DNA from: a virus
IMG/VR virus record: IMGVR_UViG_3300044591_002313
Location: 1 to 51,801 of that record
Length of the DNA: 51,801 nucleotides
Direction: 5' to 3' (one strand)
Shown one piece after another: positions 1 through 8,399 of the stretch. Positions within the stretch are counted from its first letter, which is position 1. Every line of letters begins with the position of its first letter. Below the pieces are notes generated by a model that worked only from the letters and a program-made list of their open reading frames with translations, was not told where the DNA came from and did not search any database. The position numbers and the translations under genes were made by a program.

Positions 1-1582
1 TCGTTTTATTTTTTTTGTATTGTATTAATTTTGGATATTGTTTTTGATATTTTTTAATGAGTTTTTTGGTTTGCTGATCAGAGCTATTGTCTGTAATAAA
101 AATAGTATAGTTAATATATTTTGTTTTATTGATTATACTATCTAAACATTGTTGTAATTTTTTAGGTTGATTATAAGTAACTATACTCAGTAAAATATGT
201 TTATCTTCTAGACAGTGTTTTAAACAATCTTCTGCTGCTGTAATAGACGCTATTTTTTTAACTTGTTCTTTTCCTTTTTTACCTAATGATATTTTTTGTC
301 TATGATTAAATTCAAAAAAATTAATTAACTTTTTGACAAACTCTTTATTCGTATTTGCTATCAATCCAGATTCTTGATCTATTAGATTAATACCTTCATT
401 ACCAATATCTGATGTCAAAATAGGTAAACCGCACATAGCAGCATCGCATATTTTACATTTTATACCAGCACCCCAGGTAATAGGAGCTATTAACAATGAG
501 CTTTTGCTGTATACCTTACGAAGATCATTGACCTGTCCTAAATACACAATAGAATCATTTCCATCAATCTCTTTTATAATGTTTTCTGGCAATCCTGAAC
601 CCACAAGCAATAATTTGGGTTTTATTTTTAGTTGTTTATAAGTTGGTGTTCCAATAAATTGTTTGTATATTTTGATACAATTTTGAACACATTGTATATT
701 AGGTTGATGTTGATAATTACCAACAAATAATATGTCCGTTCCTATTTTTATAGAATAATTTTTATGTATACTACTTAGTATTTTAACATTAATTCCGTAA
801 CCAAGCTCTTTATGTATTTCTCTTTTGTCATTTTCTGTGACCGCAAGAACAACATTAGCAGAGACATACACTGATTTTTCCATAGTCTTTTTCGTTGTTA
901 ATAAGTCACTTTTAATTGGATAAGCGCCAAGCTGCCTACCTCTTTCTTCTCTAAGCCAATGAACATCAACGCTATCAACAATAATTTTGATATCAGGATA
1001 ATATGATTTTACAATATCAATGTATTGTCTACCCATATCATACCAAGAGAAAATAGCATTATTAAATATAATGTTTTGTTGAATTGCTTCTTTAAGATAT
1101 TGATCTAAATATACATCGTTTTTTGCGTCTGCCAAAAAAATAGGGATATCTAGTTGTTTAACAGCATCTATGTGGTGTTTCTTGAGATATCCATTACATA
1201 AAAACCAAACATTGTATTTAAATTTCTTTTTAAGTATGGTCAATATTTGTAACAATCTATTTCCTCCTCCACTCATATCAAAATCAGGAGCATTTGGAGA
1301 AAAATACAATAAATTTTTATTTTTGTTGTTCCATATTTCTGGGATAGAACCGTTTATAAAATCTGCCTTGATTGGTAATACTAAATGATCTTTTTTGTAT
1401 ATCCTGTTTTCGTTGTGTCCAAAAAATAAATAATGCTCCATGGCTTTCTGTTCACTGTCTATTTCAGCAGATATTAGATCTGGATAAAAGGAGATATACG
1501 TCTGGAAGTCAAAATCCTTTGGGATCAAATATTTATACTCATGAAGGAGAGCTTGAGTATATTGATTAGACTGCCATTTCAT
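1..1582 (-). CDS. Multidomain glycosyltransferase (GT4 + GT2), C-terminus cut by window edge
   Basis: I see an open minus-strand frame of at least 527 codons, starting at the ATG at 1580-1582 and running off base 1. Residues about 24-60 carry the FD-x-x-x-Y-x-x-x-x-PDL ... HYLFFG...NR module often found before bacterial polysaccharide glycosyltransferases. A GT4 (GT-B) domain follows, with a VYLGQVNDL stretch and an IAPITWGAGIK...C motif near the donor site. From about residue 460 a GT2 (GT-A) domain begins (LLSIVTYNQP). The likely role is sugar transfer to a surface glycan. Acceptor and sugar are unknown. It lies just downstream of the small gene at 1601. Confidence 0.8.
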   Translation of the reverse strand, partial: MKWQSNQYTQALLHEYKYLIPKDFDFQTYISFYPDLISAEIDSEQKAMEHYLFFGHNENRIYKKDHLVLPIKADFINGSIPEIWNNKNKNLLYFSPNAPDFDMSGGGNRLLQILTILKKKFKYNVWFLCNGYLKKHHIDAVKQLDIPIFLADAKNDVYLDQYLKEAIQQNIIFNNAIFSWYDMGRQYIDIVKSYYPDIKIIVDSVDVHWLREERGRQLGAYPIKSDLLTTKKTMEKSVYVSANVVLAVTENDKREIHKELGYGINVKILSSIHKNYSIKIGTDILFVGNYQHQPNIQCVQNCIKIYKQFIGTPTYKQLKIKPKLLLVGSGLPENIIKEIDGNDSIVYLGQVNDLRKVYSKSSLLIAPITWGAGIKCKICDAAMCGLPILTSDIGNEGINLIDQESGLIANTNKEFVKKLINFFEFNHRQKISLGKKGKEQVKKIASITAAEDCLKHCLEDKHILLSIVTYNQPKKLQQCLDSIINKTKYINYTIFITDNSSDQQTKKLIKKYQKQYPKLIQYKKNKT

Positions 1583-1600
1583 AGATTGCGAGCTAATTTA

Positions 1601-1831
1601 CTAGATCTGCTCTTTTAGAATTGGTTTAATGGGAACAACATTGGATTCTTTATCTAGAAAATATAAAGGGAGACTATTAACAATAGCATCGGGTTTGAGA
1701 TATCTGCAAAACCCTGTTTTTAGAGATACACACATTTTACTTCCATCATTTTTAAAATCAGAAGTAACAATGTAATATTCATTATTTAATTCCATAGAAT
1801 CCCCTGGATTCAATTCCTCTAAGTATTTCAT
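1601..1831 (-). CDS. Hypothetical protein, 76 aa
   Basis: I do not recognise this small acidic protein. It has alternating hydrophobic stretches that suggest a small beta-rich fold, and no signal peptide or membrane segment. It sits 18 bases before the glycosyltransferase start and 20 bases after the end of the GlsB-like gene, on the same strand, so it is probably cotranscribed with both. Confidence 0.5.
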   Translation of the reverse strand: MKYLEELNPGDSMELNNEYYIVTSDFKNDGSKMCVSLKTGFCRYLKPDAIVNSLPLYFLDKESNVVPIKPILKEQI

Positions 1832-1851
1832 ATAGTCCTATTGAATAAAAT

Positions 1852-2103
1852 TTAAGCTTCTTTAGTTAGCTTGTTATATAGTACAATTGATAAAACCGAT
1901 CCAGCAACACCCATGAATATACCAGCTGGCTCAAGAGTATTATATTGTCCCAACATATAACATACCGCACCACCCATATAAGACCCAACAACACCAAGAG
2001 CTACAGTTTTTAAGAATCCAAAGTTTTCTTCGCCGGGAACTAAGCTTTTGGCTATACTTCCAACGAAAATACCATAAACACACCATATTAGAATATTAAA
2101 CAT
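1852..2103 (-). CDS. GlsB/YeaQ/YmgE-family membrane protein
   Basis: This 83-residue protein has about three hydrophobic segments and the glycine-rich pattern of the transglycosylase-associated (GlsB/YeaQ/YmgE) family: an N-terminal GIFVGSIAKSLVPG stretch, a central VALGVVGSYMGG segment and a C-terminal GxxGS segment. Family members are small inner-membrane stress proteins of unknown mechanism. Its start overlaps the end of the upstream membrane protein by 8 bases, indicating coupled translation. Being in a phage envelope module, it may affect the host membrane; that is inference. Confidence 0.75.
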   Translation of the reverse strand: MFNILIWCVYGIFVGSIAKSLVPGEENFGFLKTVALGVVGSYMGGAVCYMLGQYNTLEPAGIFMGVAGSVLSIVLYNKLTKEA

Positions 2104-2494
2104 TTGCTGCCTCCACTAGTGTTAATGCCTCATCATCCGTGAGAACTTCTCCTGAGTCTAACAGAATCTCTGTGAGTTTGATGCCATATTTATTATAATC
2201 ATCTTTACTCATATTTTGTTTGATAATACGCTTTATGCGGAGCCTAGTAAACCAACCCCTTTTTTTACTATAGCCTCTAATTTCTGCACCATAAATATTA
2301 CTCTTGTCTTGAGCTGTCATGTTTTCAGTTTTATTTTTATTACATTCTTGTATAACTCTAATAATAGTTAAAGTAATACTAATAACCATTAATATAGCAA
2401 TCACAGAGCCAAATTTTTTATCTTCTGGAATACTAGCTTGCTTGAGAATTTTTTTAGCAATGGCTTCTAATTTTTTATCATTTGATTTTGACAT
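2096..2494 (-). CDS. Membrane protein of unknown function, 132 aa
   Basis: A lysine-rich N-terminus (residues 1-27) is followed by one clear transmembrane segment (about 28-47, IAILMVISITLTIIRVI) and then a charged, mostly helical domain. I recognise no family. It overlaps the downstream GlsB-like gene and starts 10 bases after the exported zinc-ribbon gene, within a run of membrane-associated genes. Confidence 0.6.
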   Translation of the reverse strand: MSKSNDKKLEAIAKKILKQASIPEDKKFGSVIAILMVISITLTIIRVIQECNKNKTENMTAQDKSNIYGAEIRGYSKKRGWFTRLRIKRIIKQNMSKDDYNKYGIKLTEILLDSGEVLTDDEALTLVEAANV

Positions 2495-2504
2495 AGGATA
2501 CCTT

Positions 2505-2777
2505 TCAACGACGAATTATAGATGATGTAGGTGCGGCTGTTTTTGTAGGCTCACAATATCCACAATCTACTTTAGTAATTTTATCACCACTCATGTACCA
2601 ACCCTTACCTAAACAAACAGGACAATCTTTTCTCTTGTACTTGTGGACAATATCGACATTCTGCGCTTTAATAATGCCTCCGGCTAATGTTACCGCAGAA
2701 ACAGTAGACCCATTGTATCCATAGGATCCGAATAATGCCGTTGAGCATATTAATATACAAGGTATTATTTTATTCAT
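2505..2777 (-). CDS. Exported small protein with DnaJ-like zinc knuckle
   Basis: The 90-residue product begins with a signal-peptide-like stretch (MNKIIPCILICSTALFGSYG). Further on it carries CPVCLGKGWY and CGYC, matching the CxxCxGxG pattern of a DnaJ-type zinc site, so a periplasmic or membrane-attached metal-binding protein is likely. Its start overlaps the stop of the 52-residue gene upstream by 8 bases. Function is not recognisable. Confidence 0.6.
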   Translation of the reverse strand: MNKIIPCILICSTALFGSYGYNGSTVSAVTLAGGIIKAQNVDIVHKYKRKDCPVCLGKGWYMSGDKITKVDCGYCEPTKTAAPTSSIIRR

Positions 2778-2928
2778 TTTTATTTCTCCATGGCAATATT
2801 TTAGGTCTGGGTTTTGGCGAGATTGGTTCTGATTTTTTAAAAGATAATAGGACTTTAGCCAATCTCTCTATAACATTAACAAAAAGCCTAATAATAGCTC
2901 TTAATTCTAGCTTGTCTCTAAGATTCAT
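2770..2928 (-). CDS. Hypothetical small protein, 52 aa
   Basis: A short frame with an ATG at 2926-2928 that forms an ATGA overlap with the stop of the papain-fold gene, and a TAA that overlaps the start of the next gene. This tight nesting argues that it is translated. The product has an amphipathic N-terminal helix (MNLRDKLELRAIIRLF) and a basic, proline-rich tail. No family is recognised. Confidence 0.55.
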   Translation of the reverse strand: MNLRDKLELRAIIRLFVNVIERLAKVLLSFKKSEPISPKPRPKILPWRNKNE

Positions 2929-3854
2929 AAATAATCCTCAAAACCATACGAAGGAAGTTTTTGTAAAGGAAAGCCATCAAAATTACTGAATGCATAACTA
3001 CCATTAGCAGCTAACATTCCAGCAGCTACCTCTGCTCGTATCAAAAAAGATCCATCAGGGATTGGACCCCATTCTGGATGACCACCATCATTCCACTTAC
3101 CCCAACTATTTTGCACCAAGAATAATGGCTCACTACCAGTATCATCACAGGCTATCCAAGCCATAGCATGAGCCCAATTGCCGCTAGTATTGGCAATTCC
3201 CTTTTTATCTCTCTTATTACTAAAACCATAGTTAGAACATACCGCCAAGCCATAACCATTAGCTATAGCGTCTCTAGCTTCTTCTATTGTTCTAACTAAG
3301 CTTACAGTCTTAATTTGATGATCATTAGCTAAATCAATAACAGGATCTGGTAATCCCCTACCTCCCCAACCGGCACCTAGATTTCCATTATATTTAGTAA
3401 AATCAGCTACGCCTTTATAGTTTTTTCTGAGTACTATCCCGCCATTCTTACTAACAAACTCAGCCGCCCTTGCGCAACTCATTCCTTGTCCACCATGACC
3501 TCTGGCTCCATAGATTGCTTCTGTTGCGCCCCTTGCTATCCAAGCTTCTCTTTCTCCATGCACATCTATTTCTACAGCTCGGGAAACATCACAAGCATTA
3601 CGTGTTGCGTGACTAACACAATCTCCAGTCGTTTGTCTTTCTTCATAAGCTTTTTTATCAAATTTTAATACACTTTTATATGGTGTGGATAATTTACCTT
3701 TTCCACTGCTCTTAATTTTTTTATTAGCATCTCCAAATAATGGATATTTACTAACTTCTATAAGATGATCATATACATGCTGTTCCCAAAGACATCCGCT
3801 AAATCCTTTGCGATAATTATTGTATAATTCATTAGGAGTATAACGAGGCATCAT
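2925..3854 (-). CDS. Papain-fold (C1-type) cysteine peptidase
   Basis: The 309-residue protein shows the papain triad in order: Cys79 in GDCVSHATRNA, His229 in NWAHAMAW and Asn249 in QNSWGKW. The spacing between Cys and His is normal for the family. There is no N-terminal signal peptide or recognisable propeptide, and the usual CGSCWAF motif is replaced by GDCVSHA. It is flanked by membrane or exported proteins, so it may act on virion proteins during assembly or on host envelope proteins. The substrate is unknown. The stop overlaps the next start (ATGA). Confidence 0.85.
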   Translation of the reverse strand: MMPRYTPNELYNNYRKGFSGCLWEQHVYDHLIEVSKYPLFGDANKKIKSSGKGKLSTPYKSVLKFDKKAYEERQTTGDCVSHATRNACDVSRAVEIDVHGEREAWIARGATEAIYGARGHGGQGMSCARAAEFVSKNGGIVLRKNYKGVADFTKYNGNLGAGWGGRGLPDPVIDLANDHQIKTVSLVRTIEEARDAIANGYGLAVCSNYGFSNKRDKKGIANTSGNWAHAMAWIACDDTGSEPLFLVQNSWGKWNDGGHPEWGPIPDGSFLIRAEVAAGMLAANGSYAFSNFDGFPLQKLPSYGFEDYL

Positions 3855-4342
3855 TTGCTCCCTTCATTACAGGCCCACGCCAAAGCCTTGAATCCTTCTA
3901 CAGCTTTTGCTCTTAGATCACTGTTTAATAATACTTGATCATCTCCTATAGCTTTGACTACTAGTTTTTGAGCAGCACTCGCAAGTTCTGGATATTTCCC
4001 TTTGATGTCTAAATGAAGCATTAGTCCAGATAATCTATTTGCCTGTCTAATTTCTTCTGTATTTGTTATCACCTGATCTTCACCATCAAGAGAAACCAAA
4101 GTAGCCATATCGATATATAATTGTGCTAAATTTTTACCATCAATTTTTCTGTCACTGTCAGCAGAAAGAGCCTGGATAACATTGTCTGCTTCTGCTCTTA
4201 AATTTGCTGACGGTTCAGATAAATTGGCTGGCTCTATAACTACTGATTTATTTGGAAATATATTTGAGATATTAGGCTTTAATAAGCCAACACCAAGCAA
4301 AAGTGCTCCAGCTAATAATAGAACTAAATTTAAATTTTTCAT
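3851..4342 (-). CDS. Membrane-anchored or exported protein, 163 aa
   Basis: The N-terminus is a classic signal peptide or signal anchor (about residues 5-22, LVLLLAGALLLGVGLL). The rest is helical and acidic with no recognisable motif, and probably lies outside the cytoplasm. The gene overlaps the peptidase start by 4 bases and the upstream gene by 4 bases, so all three are coupled. Confidence 0.6.
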   Translation of the reverse strand: MKNLNLVLLLAGALLLGVGLLKPNISNIFPNKSVVIEPANLSEPSANLRAEADNVIQALSADSDRKIDGKNLAQLYIDMATLVSLDGEDQVITNTEEIRQANRLSGLMLHLDIKGKYPELASAAQKLVVKAIGDDQVLLNSDLRAKAVEGFKALAWACNEGSK

Positions 4343-4728
4343 GCCTGCACCTTTTCTTTAGAACAAACATTTGGAGATAAAAATGGAAACATTTGATCAG
4401 CAACTTTTACGGCTTCTTGGCAGCCGCTTGCAACTGCTAGATCTCGTGTTTGTTTCCAAGATACTACTAGTTTGAAAAACGTATCTTCTTTGTCATTTTT
4501 ATTCACTGCTACTGGAGAAACCTCTGGAACAACTACTGGACTGATATTGACAGTATTATTAGTATTTTTAAATTTAGCTAGTAATGATGAAATGTATGAG
4601 CTTACTGGGCTTAGCTTTTCTTTGAATAAAACCCAGATGATAATGCCCGCACCAGCGTACAAAGCTAAGTCTGTGGTCGATAATCTGCTGGCAAATTGAT
4701 CAAAAGTTTCTGTATAATTGAGATTCAT
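4339..4728 (-). CDS. Membrane protein, 129 aa
   Basis: One hydrophobic segment at about residues 21-38 (LALYAGAGIIIWVLF) is followed by a serine-rich linker, a valine/proline-rich stretch and a soluble C-terminal region containing two cysteines. No family is recognised. It overlaps both neighbours by 4 bases and belongs to the same coupled set. Confidence 0.6.
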   Translation of the reverse strand: MNLNYTETFDQFASRLSTTDLALYAGAGIIIWVLFKEKLSPVSSYISSLLAKFKNTNNTVNISPVVVPEVSPVAVNKNDKEDTFFKLVVSWKQTRDLAVASGCQEAVKVADQMFPFLSPNVCSKEKVQA

Positions 4729-5168
4729 TTCTTTTTCCTTTTGCTATTTTTTTTGTTAACGGATAATTGTTTAGGAGAACTAGGGTCTTCGAAAATACCA
4801 ATTTGTCTGAATGTAGTTACCAAGGCATCTATACTTGCTCCAACCATAACCATCAAAATACCTTTGATAGCACCCTTTATAATAGGAGTCAGGACAGAAG
4901 GAACAAATGGGATATCAATAACAACAAAAACACTATCATAGAATTGTGATAATAATGTCAAAGCTATAGTTTTTTTATCTTTTCCAGCTAAATTTGTATT
5001 GCTATTTTCTATAGTTTGGACTACATTAGCTGTTGCCAACTGCAATAATTTCCAAGCCTGATCTAAGGCTACTTTTTTAACTTGACCCAAAGATTCTTTA
5101 CTTTGGCTGATTAGTTTTTCTATTTCTGGTTTTAGAAGTTCTTGTAGATTTAGGTTTTGGTTTAACAT
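4725..5168 (-). CDS. Hypothetical protein with hydrophobic segment, 147 aa
   Basis: I place the start at the ATG at 5166-5168, with an AAAGG upstream; a frame open to 5300 would run far into the holin-like gene. The protein has a helical N-terminal half, a hydrophobic stretch (SVLTPIIKGAIKGILMVMVG) in the second half and a very basic C-terminus (NKKNSKRKKK). This resembles a membrane-active helper protein. The family is unknown. It overlaps the holin-like gene by 71 bases in another frame. Confidence 0.5.
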   Translation of the reverse strand: MLNQNLNLQELLKPEIEKLISQSKESLGQVKKVALDQAWKLLQLATANVVQTIENSNTNLAGKDKKTIALTLLSQFYDSVFVVIDIPFVPSVLTPIIKGAIKGILMVMVGASIDALVTTFRQIGIFEDPSSPKQLSVNKKNSKRKKK

Positions 5169-5454
5169 TTTTGGTATTACCTTTATCGTTGATTTGATCT
5201 GCCATGACTCGCTCTTCTGCACTAGCTGTATCCCACCAAGTTTTTTTAATTTCTTTTCTACTATTAATATATTTCCATAAGATAGCCAATTGACCACCAA
5301 TTAAAATAACACTCTCTACTCCATGACTAACATCTCGTATAAGATCTTCTTTTTGGCTATTATCTCCTATTGCTCCAATGAGATATAAACCACTAAAAAT
5401 AAAGCTTACAACAGTAAACCAGAATTCACTGGTTCTATAACCTGGCTTAACCAT
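5098..5454 (-). CDS. Holin-like small membrane protein
   Basis: The 118-residue protein has two transmembrane segments (about residues 11-30 and 47-63) followed by a highly charged, basic C-terminal tail. Size, topology and tail are those of many phage holins, but there is no family signature visible. It is the first gene of the envelope module and has a GGAG ribosome site and a GGTGTATTTAT element just upstream. Confidence 0.5.
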   Translation of the reverse strand: MVKPGYRTSEFWFTVVSFIFSGLYLIGAIGDNSQKEDLIRDVSHGVESVILIGGQLAILWKYINSRKEIKKTWWDTASAEERVMADQINDKGNTKNVKPKPKSTRTSKTRNRKTNQPK

Positions 5455-5474
5455 ATATAATGCTCCTCAAAATA

Positions 5475-5485
5475 ATAAATACACC
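5475..5485 (-). promoter_or_regulatory. GGTGTAT element upstream of holin-like gene
   Basis: The minus strand reads GGTGTATTTAT, ending about 20 bases before the start at 5454. It is one of at least seven similar intergenic copies on this strand and is a candidate phage promoter -10-like element. Confidence 0.4.
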
Positions 5486-6156
5486 TAATTATTGTTAGGG
5501 TTATAAATAAGAGAAGATCCTCTATATATTTTAGGGTTTTTAACACCTAATCTTAAAATAGCTCGCTTATTGCCGATATTTGGCTGTTTATCAAAATTTG
5601 ATGTATTAGACGGTGTTGGTGTTGGTGTGGACGTGGGACTAGTAGGCAAAGCATTGGTTGACGTAGGTGTTGGTGTTGGTCCGACAACATTTAAGTTAGA
5701 TGATAGTGTACTAACGCTAGACACGTTACTAGAAATACCATATCCAGTATTTAATAATAGTCCTGTTTCTGAATTTAGTACTTGGAAATTACCACTCTTC
5801 ATCGAGTACGGATCACTACCAGTACAGGATGTAGTAGATGACAAAACTAAAGAATAAGAAATATTGGGAAACAAAAGAACATTATTAAATTGAAAAATAA
5901 TAGTTTCGTATGATTGAGTAATGCTGCTGGCATCAACAGAACACAATGCTACTAAGTTGCCACCTCCATTACTTTGATCATAAATAGATACAGATATATT
6001 ATCAGAAGTAGAACTTCCCTTTTTTATTACTATGTCTGCGGACACTAGATTAGACTGAGTAGTTAAAGAAAAATTAAATATAACACCAGTACCAAAACAA
6101 ATATTTTTATTTGCTCCGCTTTGATCTGTTTGAAATTTAATATTAGGATATGACAT
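5485..6156 (-). CDS. Adhesin/tail-fibre-like protein with Pro-Thr linker
   Basis: The 223-residue protein has a beta-rich N-terminal domain (about 1-155, many Ser/Thr/Asn), then a proline/threonine-rich linker of PTPTPTS-type repeats (about 156-185), then a short C-terminal segment ending in a LRLGVKNPKIYRGSSLIY stretch. This architecture fits a virion surface or receptor-contact protein. It sits next to two small tail proteins. No signal peptide is seen, consistent with virion assembly in the cytoplasm. Confidence 0.55.
   Translation of the reverse strand: MSYPNIKFQTDQSGANKNICFGTGVIFNFSLTTQSNLVSADIVIKKGSSTSDNISVSIYDQSNGGGNLVALCSVDASSITQSYETIIFQFNNVLLFPNISYSLVLSSTTSCTGSDPYSMKSGNFQVLNSETGLLLNTGYGISSNVSSVSTLSSNLNVVGPTPTPTSTNALPTSPTSTPTPTPSNTSNFDKQPNIGNKRAILRLGVKNPKIYRGSSLIYNPNNN
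5596..5690. repeat. Low-complexity PT-repeat coding tract
   Basis: Short GTTGGTGTTGGTGT-type units on the plus strand encode the Pro-Thr linker of the adhesin-like gene on the minus strand. The tract is likely prone to slippage and length change. Confidence 0.5.
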
Positions 6157-6157
6157 A

Positions 6158-6601
6158 TTAATTATCTATTTGTATATTAATGGTATTTATTCCAAAACTT
6201 ACTGAATCTCCAGATGCGATAGTTTTAGCAGAATCTAGAGATCCAAAAAATAAAACATTTCCACCTGTCATGGCGTCACATATTGCCATATGCGTTACTG
6301 TGCCACTCCATGAAACATTTGTCCATGTTATGGATAATGCATTATTAGTTGTAGTCCCTCCTGTTCCACTACTAACAGAAGAATTATCAGCATTTGTTGT
6401 AGACCAATTAGAAGAATTTGAGGCAATAGATTGTCGTGTATAATTTCCTCCGGCGACTTCTGGAATATTTGATCCTGTTGAAGCATCGCTTACAGAGGAA
6501 GTACACAAAGCAATATATAGATTTGTAGGAGGAGTAAAAGAGACTCCCCTCAATAAGAAATCTATCAATTTGTTTTCAAGATAGTTACTCATATTTGCCA
6601 T
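6158..6601 (-). CDS. Phage tail-fibre family protein
   Basis: The N-terminus (MSNYLENKLIDFLLRG..F..P..LYIALCTS) and later GGNYTRQ, W-x-G-x-V-T-H-x-A-I-C-D and GGNVLFFGSL motifs match a widespread small phage tail/baseplate-associated fibre family. At 147 residues it is normal length for that family. It lies between a probable fibre-tip protein and an adhesin-like gene. Confidence 0.7.
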   Translation of the reverse strand: MANMSNYLENKLIDFLLRGVSFTPPTNLYIALCTSSVSDASTGSNIPEVAGGNYTRQSIASNSSNWSTTNADNSSVSSGTGGTTTNNALSITWTNVSWSGTVTHMAICDAMTGGNVLFFGSLDSAKTIASGDSVSFGINTINIQIDN

Positions 6602-6611
6602 AACGTATTCC

Positions 6612-6962
6612 TTAATTAATAATATATAAAGTATTAGGATCTACAGTTGATAGATTGTTATAATCGTTTTGACTAATCTGCACTATGTTTGTTACAGCTG
6701 TTGCCCCTGGGATGCCAGAAGGATTACTAATCAACGCTAAACTATTAATAGTATAATTATTAGGATTATTCTGAATCAATATGCCGGTACCAGATATTAA
6801 AGATATCCCTACTCCACTGGATGTAATAAATTCGCTTAATTCACTTAGTGATGCAGTTTTTGTTACTCCTGACCCGGATGGACTATCCATAAACAAGAGT
6901 ATATCGTCTCCGGTCAGATTATTGTTTCCATCAGGAAATTGATTTATTCTTTTTATAGACAC
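6612..6962 (-). CDS. Short tail/baseplate fibre protein
   Basis: The 116-residue protein starts with KRINQFP and ends with a YNNLSTVDPNTLYII segment, the Y-x-x-L-x-x-x-x-x-NTLY-I motif often seen at the ends of phage fibre and baseplate proteins. The central region is glycine- and serine-rich. A structural role is likely; exact position in the virion is unknown. Confidence 0.6.
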   Translation of the reverse strand: MSIKRINQFPDGNNNLTGDDILLFMDSPSGSGVTKTASLSELSEFITSSGVGISLISGTGILIQNNPNNYTINSLALISNPSGIPGATAVTNIVQISQNDYNNLSTVDPNTLYIIN

Positions 6963-6975
6963 TGAGATCTCCTTG

Positions 6976-8205
6976 TTAAAAAGCTATAAAGTTTGACAGG
7001 TCTACCGTTGTAAGTTGGTATCCTCCACCAAGTTGATTCATAGCATTATTAATGGTGGAAAGATAGGCAGAAACATAACTGCCACCGATTGACGTGGTAA
7101 GTACAGATAATATTACCAATTGATTGTTTATCATAACAAAAACTGGGTTGCCACTATCAAATCTGATAGCGGTCTCAAATAATTCTCTATGACTAGGAAT
7201 AGCCGGTTCTACCGCTTGTAGATTTGGATTACTTCCTGCAACTCTCAACCAATGAGCCAAAAGACATTTTTCTTCTTGATCAGTATACATAACGGGAAGG
7301 CTATCTGTTATAGTATATGTTCCGGAGGTGTTGGCTGCTAATGAAGGTAAGTATGAGTACCAATTAGCAGGAAGAACCTTGGCAAACGATACTCCTGTAG
7401 AGGTTTGGTTTTGTGTTGTAGCATCGGAATCCAGTAGACCTATTGTAAAATCAGGATAAAAATTAGTACTATCTATTGGTAAAATATTTGTTAGTGTTCT
7501 AGTAATAACCTGATTATTAAGATTTACAAATCGTATAGTAGAATTGACAGCAGGATAAAAAGAAACGTGCTTACAAAATAAAACGTGTCTTGGAGATATA
7601 AGAGTACCAGACATCATATATCCAGCATCAGAATTCCATGGGCTTATTGCACTAAGATCGTAACCATATGCCCAGCAGTCAGAATTTCTAATATAGATAT
7701 TATTTGTATGATCTTGAATTAAAAAAATATTTTTTTTAGTAGTAGCATTTTTACCTGATACCATTGAGTCAATATTAGTTTTTAAGTATTTAGCAAGGCT
7801 GTTCGTTACATAGTCAGAAAAGGTATAATTAGATGTAATATATTGTGAAAAAAAATTTAATGATATAGACTTAACTTGTTCATTAAAAACACAACTTATT
7901 GAACATGACCCATCTGAAACATATGACACGTACCCTGTGGAATCAACAGTGGCAACGGAAGTATCGCTTGATGACCAGACTGCTTGTTTATTGGTAAAAT
8001 CACCAACAGTCACTAATGACAATTGATAATCATTTACCATTAATCCTAATGGATAAGCAATAAAATTCTTATCCTGTATAGTTGCATAACTTAAATTTGT
8101 ATTAGATGCTAAACTCCTAGGGACCGGAGTAGCCTTTATAGAAAGAAAAGAAAAAGGTCTACGAATTTTACTTTTGACATTATTAATACTAGCTGTTATT
8201 TTCAT
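6976..8205 (-). CDS. Structural protein with Big_2 Ig-like domain and trypsin-like domain
   Basis: Residues about 50-118 form a Big_2-type Ig domain, recognisable from VWSSSDTSVATVDSTGYVS. From about residue 197 a chymotrypsin-fold region follows: His213 in LISPRHVLFCKHV, Asp252 in DFTIGLLDSD and Ser351 in FDSGNPVF, in the correct order for a serine protease triad. The usual GDSGGP is FDSGNP, so activity is plausible but not certain. No signal peptide is present and the neighbours are fibre genes, so it is probably a virion protein that could cleave surface proteins. Confidence 0.7.
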   Translation of the reverse strand: MKITASINNVKSKIRRPFSFLSIKATPVPRSLASNTNLSYATIQDKNFIAYPLGLMVNDYQLSLVTVGDFTNKQAVWSSSDTSVATVDSTGYVSYVSDGSCSISCVFNEQVKSISLNFFSQYITSNYTFSDYVTNSLAKYLKTNIDSMVSGKNATTKKNIFLIQDHTNNIYIRNSDCWAYGYDLSAISPWNSDAGYMMSGTLISPRHVLFCKHVSFYPAVNSTIRFVNLNNQVITRTLTNILPIDSTNFYPDFTIGLLDSDATTQNQTSTGVSFAKVLPANWYSYLPSLAANTSGTYTITDSLPVMYTDQEEKCLLAHWLRVAGSNPNLQAVEPAIPSHRELFETAIRFDSGNPVFVMINNQLVILSVLTTSIGGSYVSAYLSTINNAMNQLGGGYQLTTVDLSNFIAF

Positions 8206-8389
8206 TGGATTCTTCTGTATTAAATATTAAATTTAAAGACTGTATATGATTAAGACAATCTTGATAGCTAGTAGATGTGAAAAGATTATATATGGTTGAT
8301 GTGACACCTTCTGATTCAAATAATTCTAATACCAAATTATTTGTATAAATTAATCTCCAACTTTTAGTTGCGTCACTATTGTTAAACAT
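8189..8389 (-). CDS. Hypothetical protein, 66 aa
   Basis: A small acidic protein with no recognised domain. It overlaps the start of the Big_2/trypsin gene by 17 bases and follows the leucine-rich adhesin gene by 10 bases, so it is cotranscribed with virion genes. It could be a small chaperone or fibre accessory; that is a guess from position. Confidence 0.5.
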   Translation of the reverse strand: MFNNSDATKSWRLIYTNNLVLELFESEGVTSTIYNLFTSTSYQDCLNHIQSLNLIFNTEESNENNS

Positions 8390-8399
8390 AATAGATCCT

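Noticed and set aside
1170-1569. Plus-strand frames of 72 and 65 codons
   Set aside because: Both are opposite the partial glycosyltransferase, whose minus-strand frame is continuous and has clear domain motifs.
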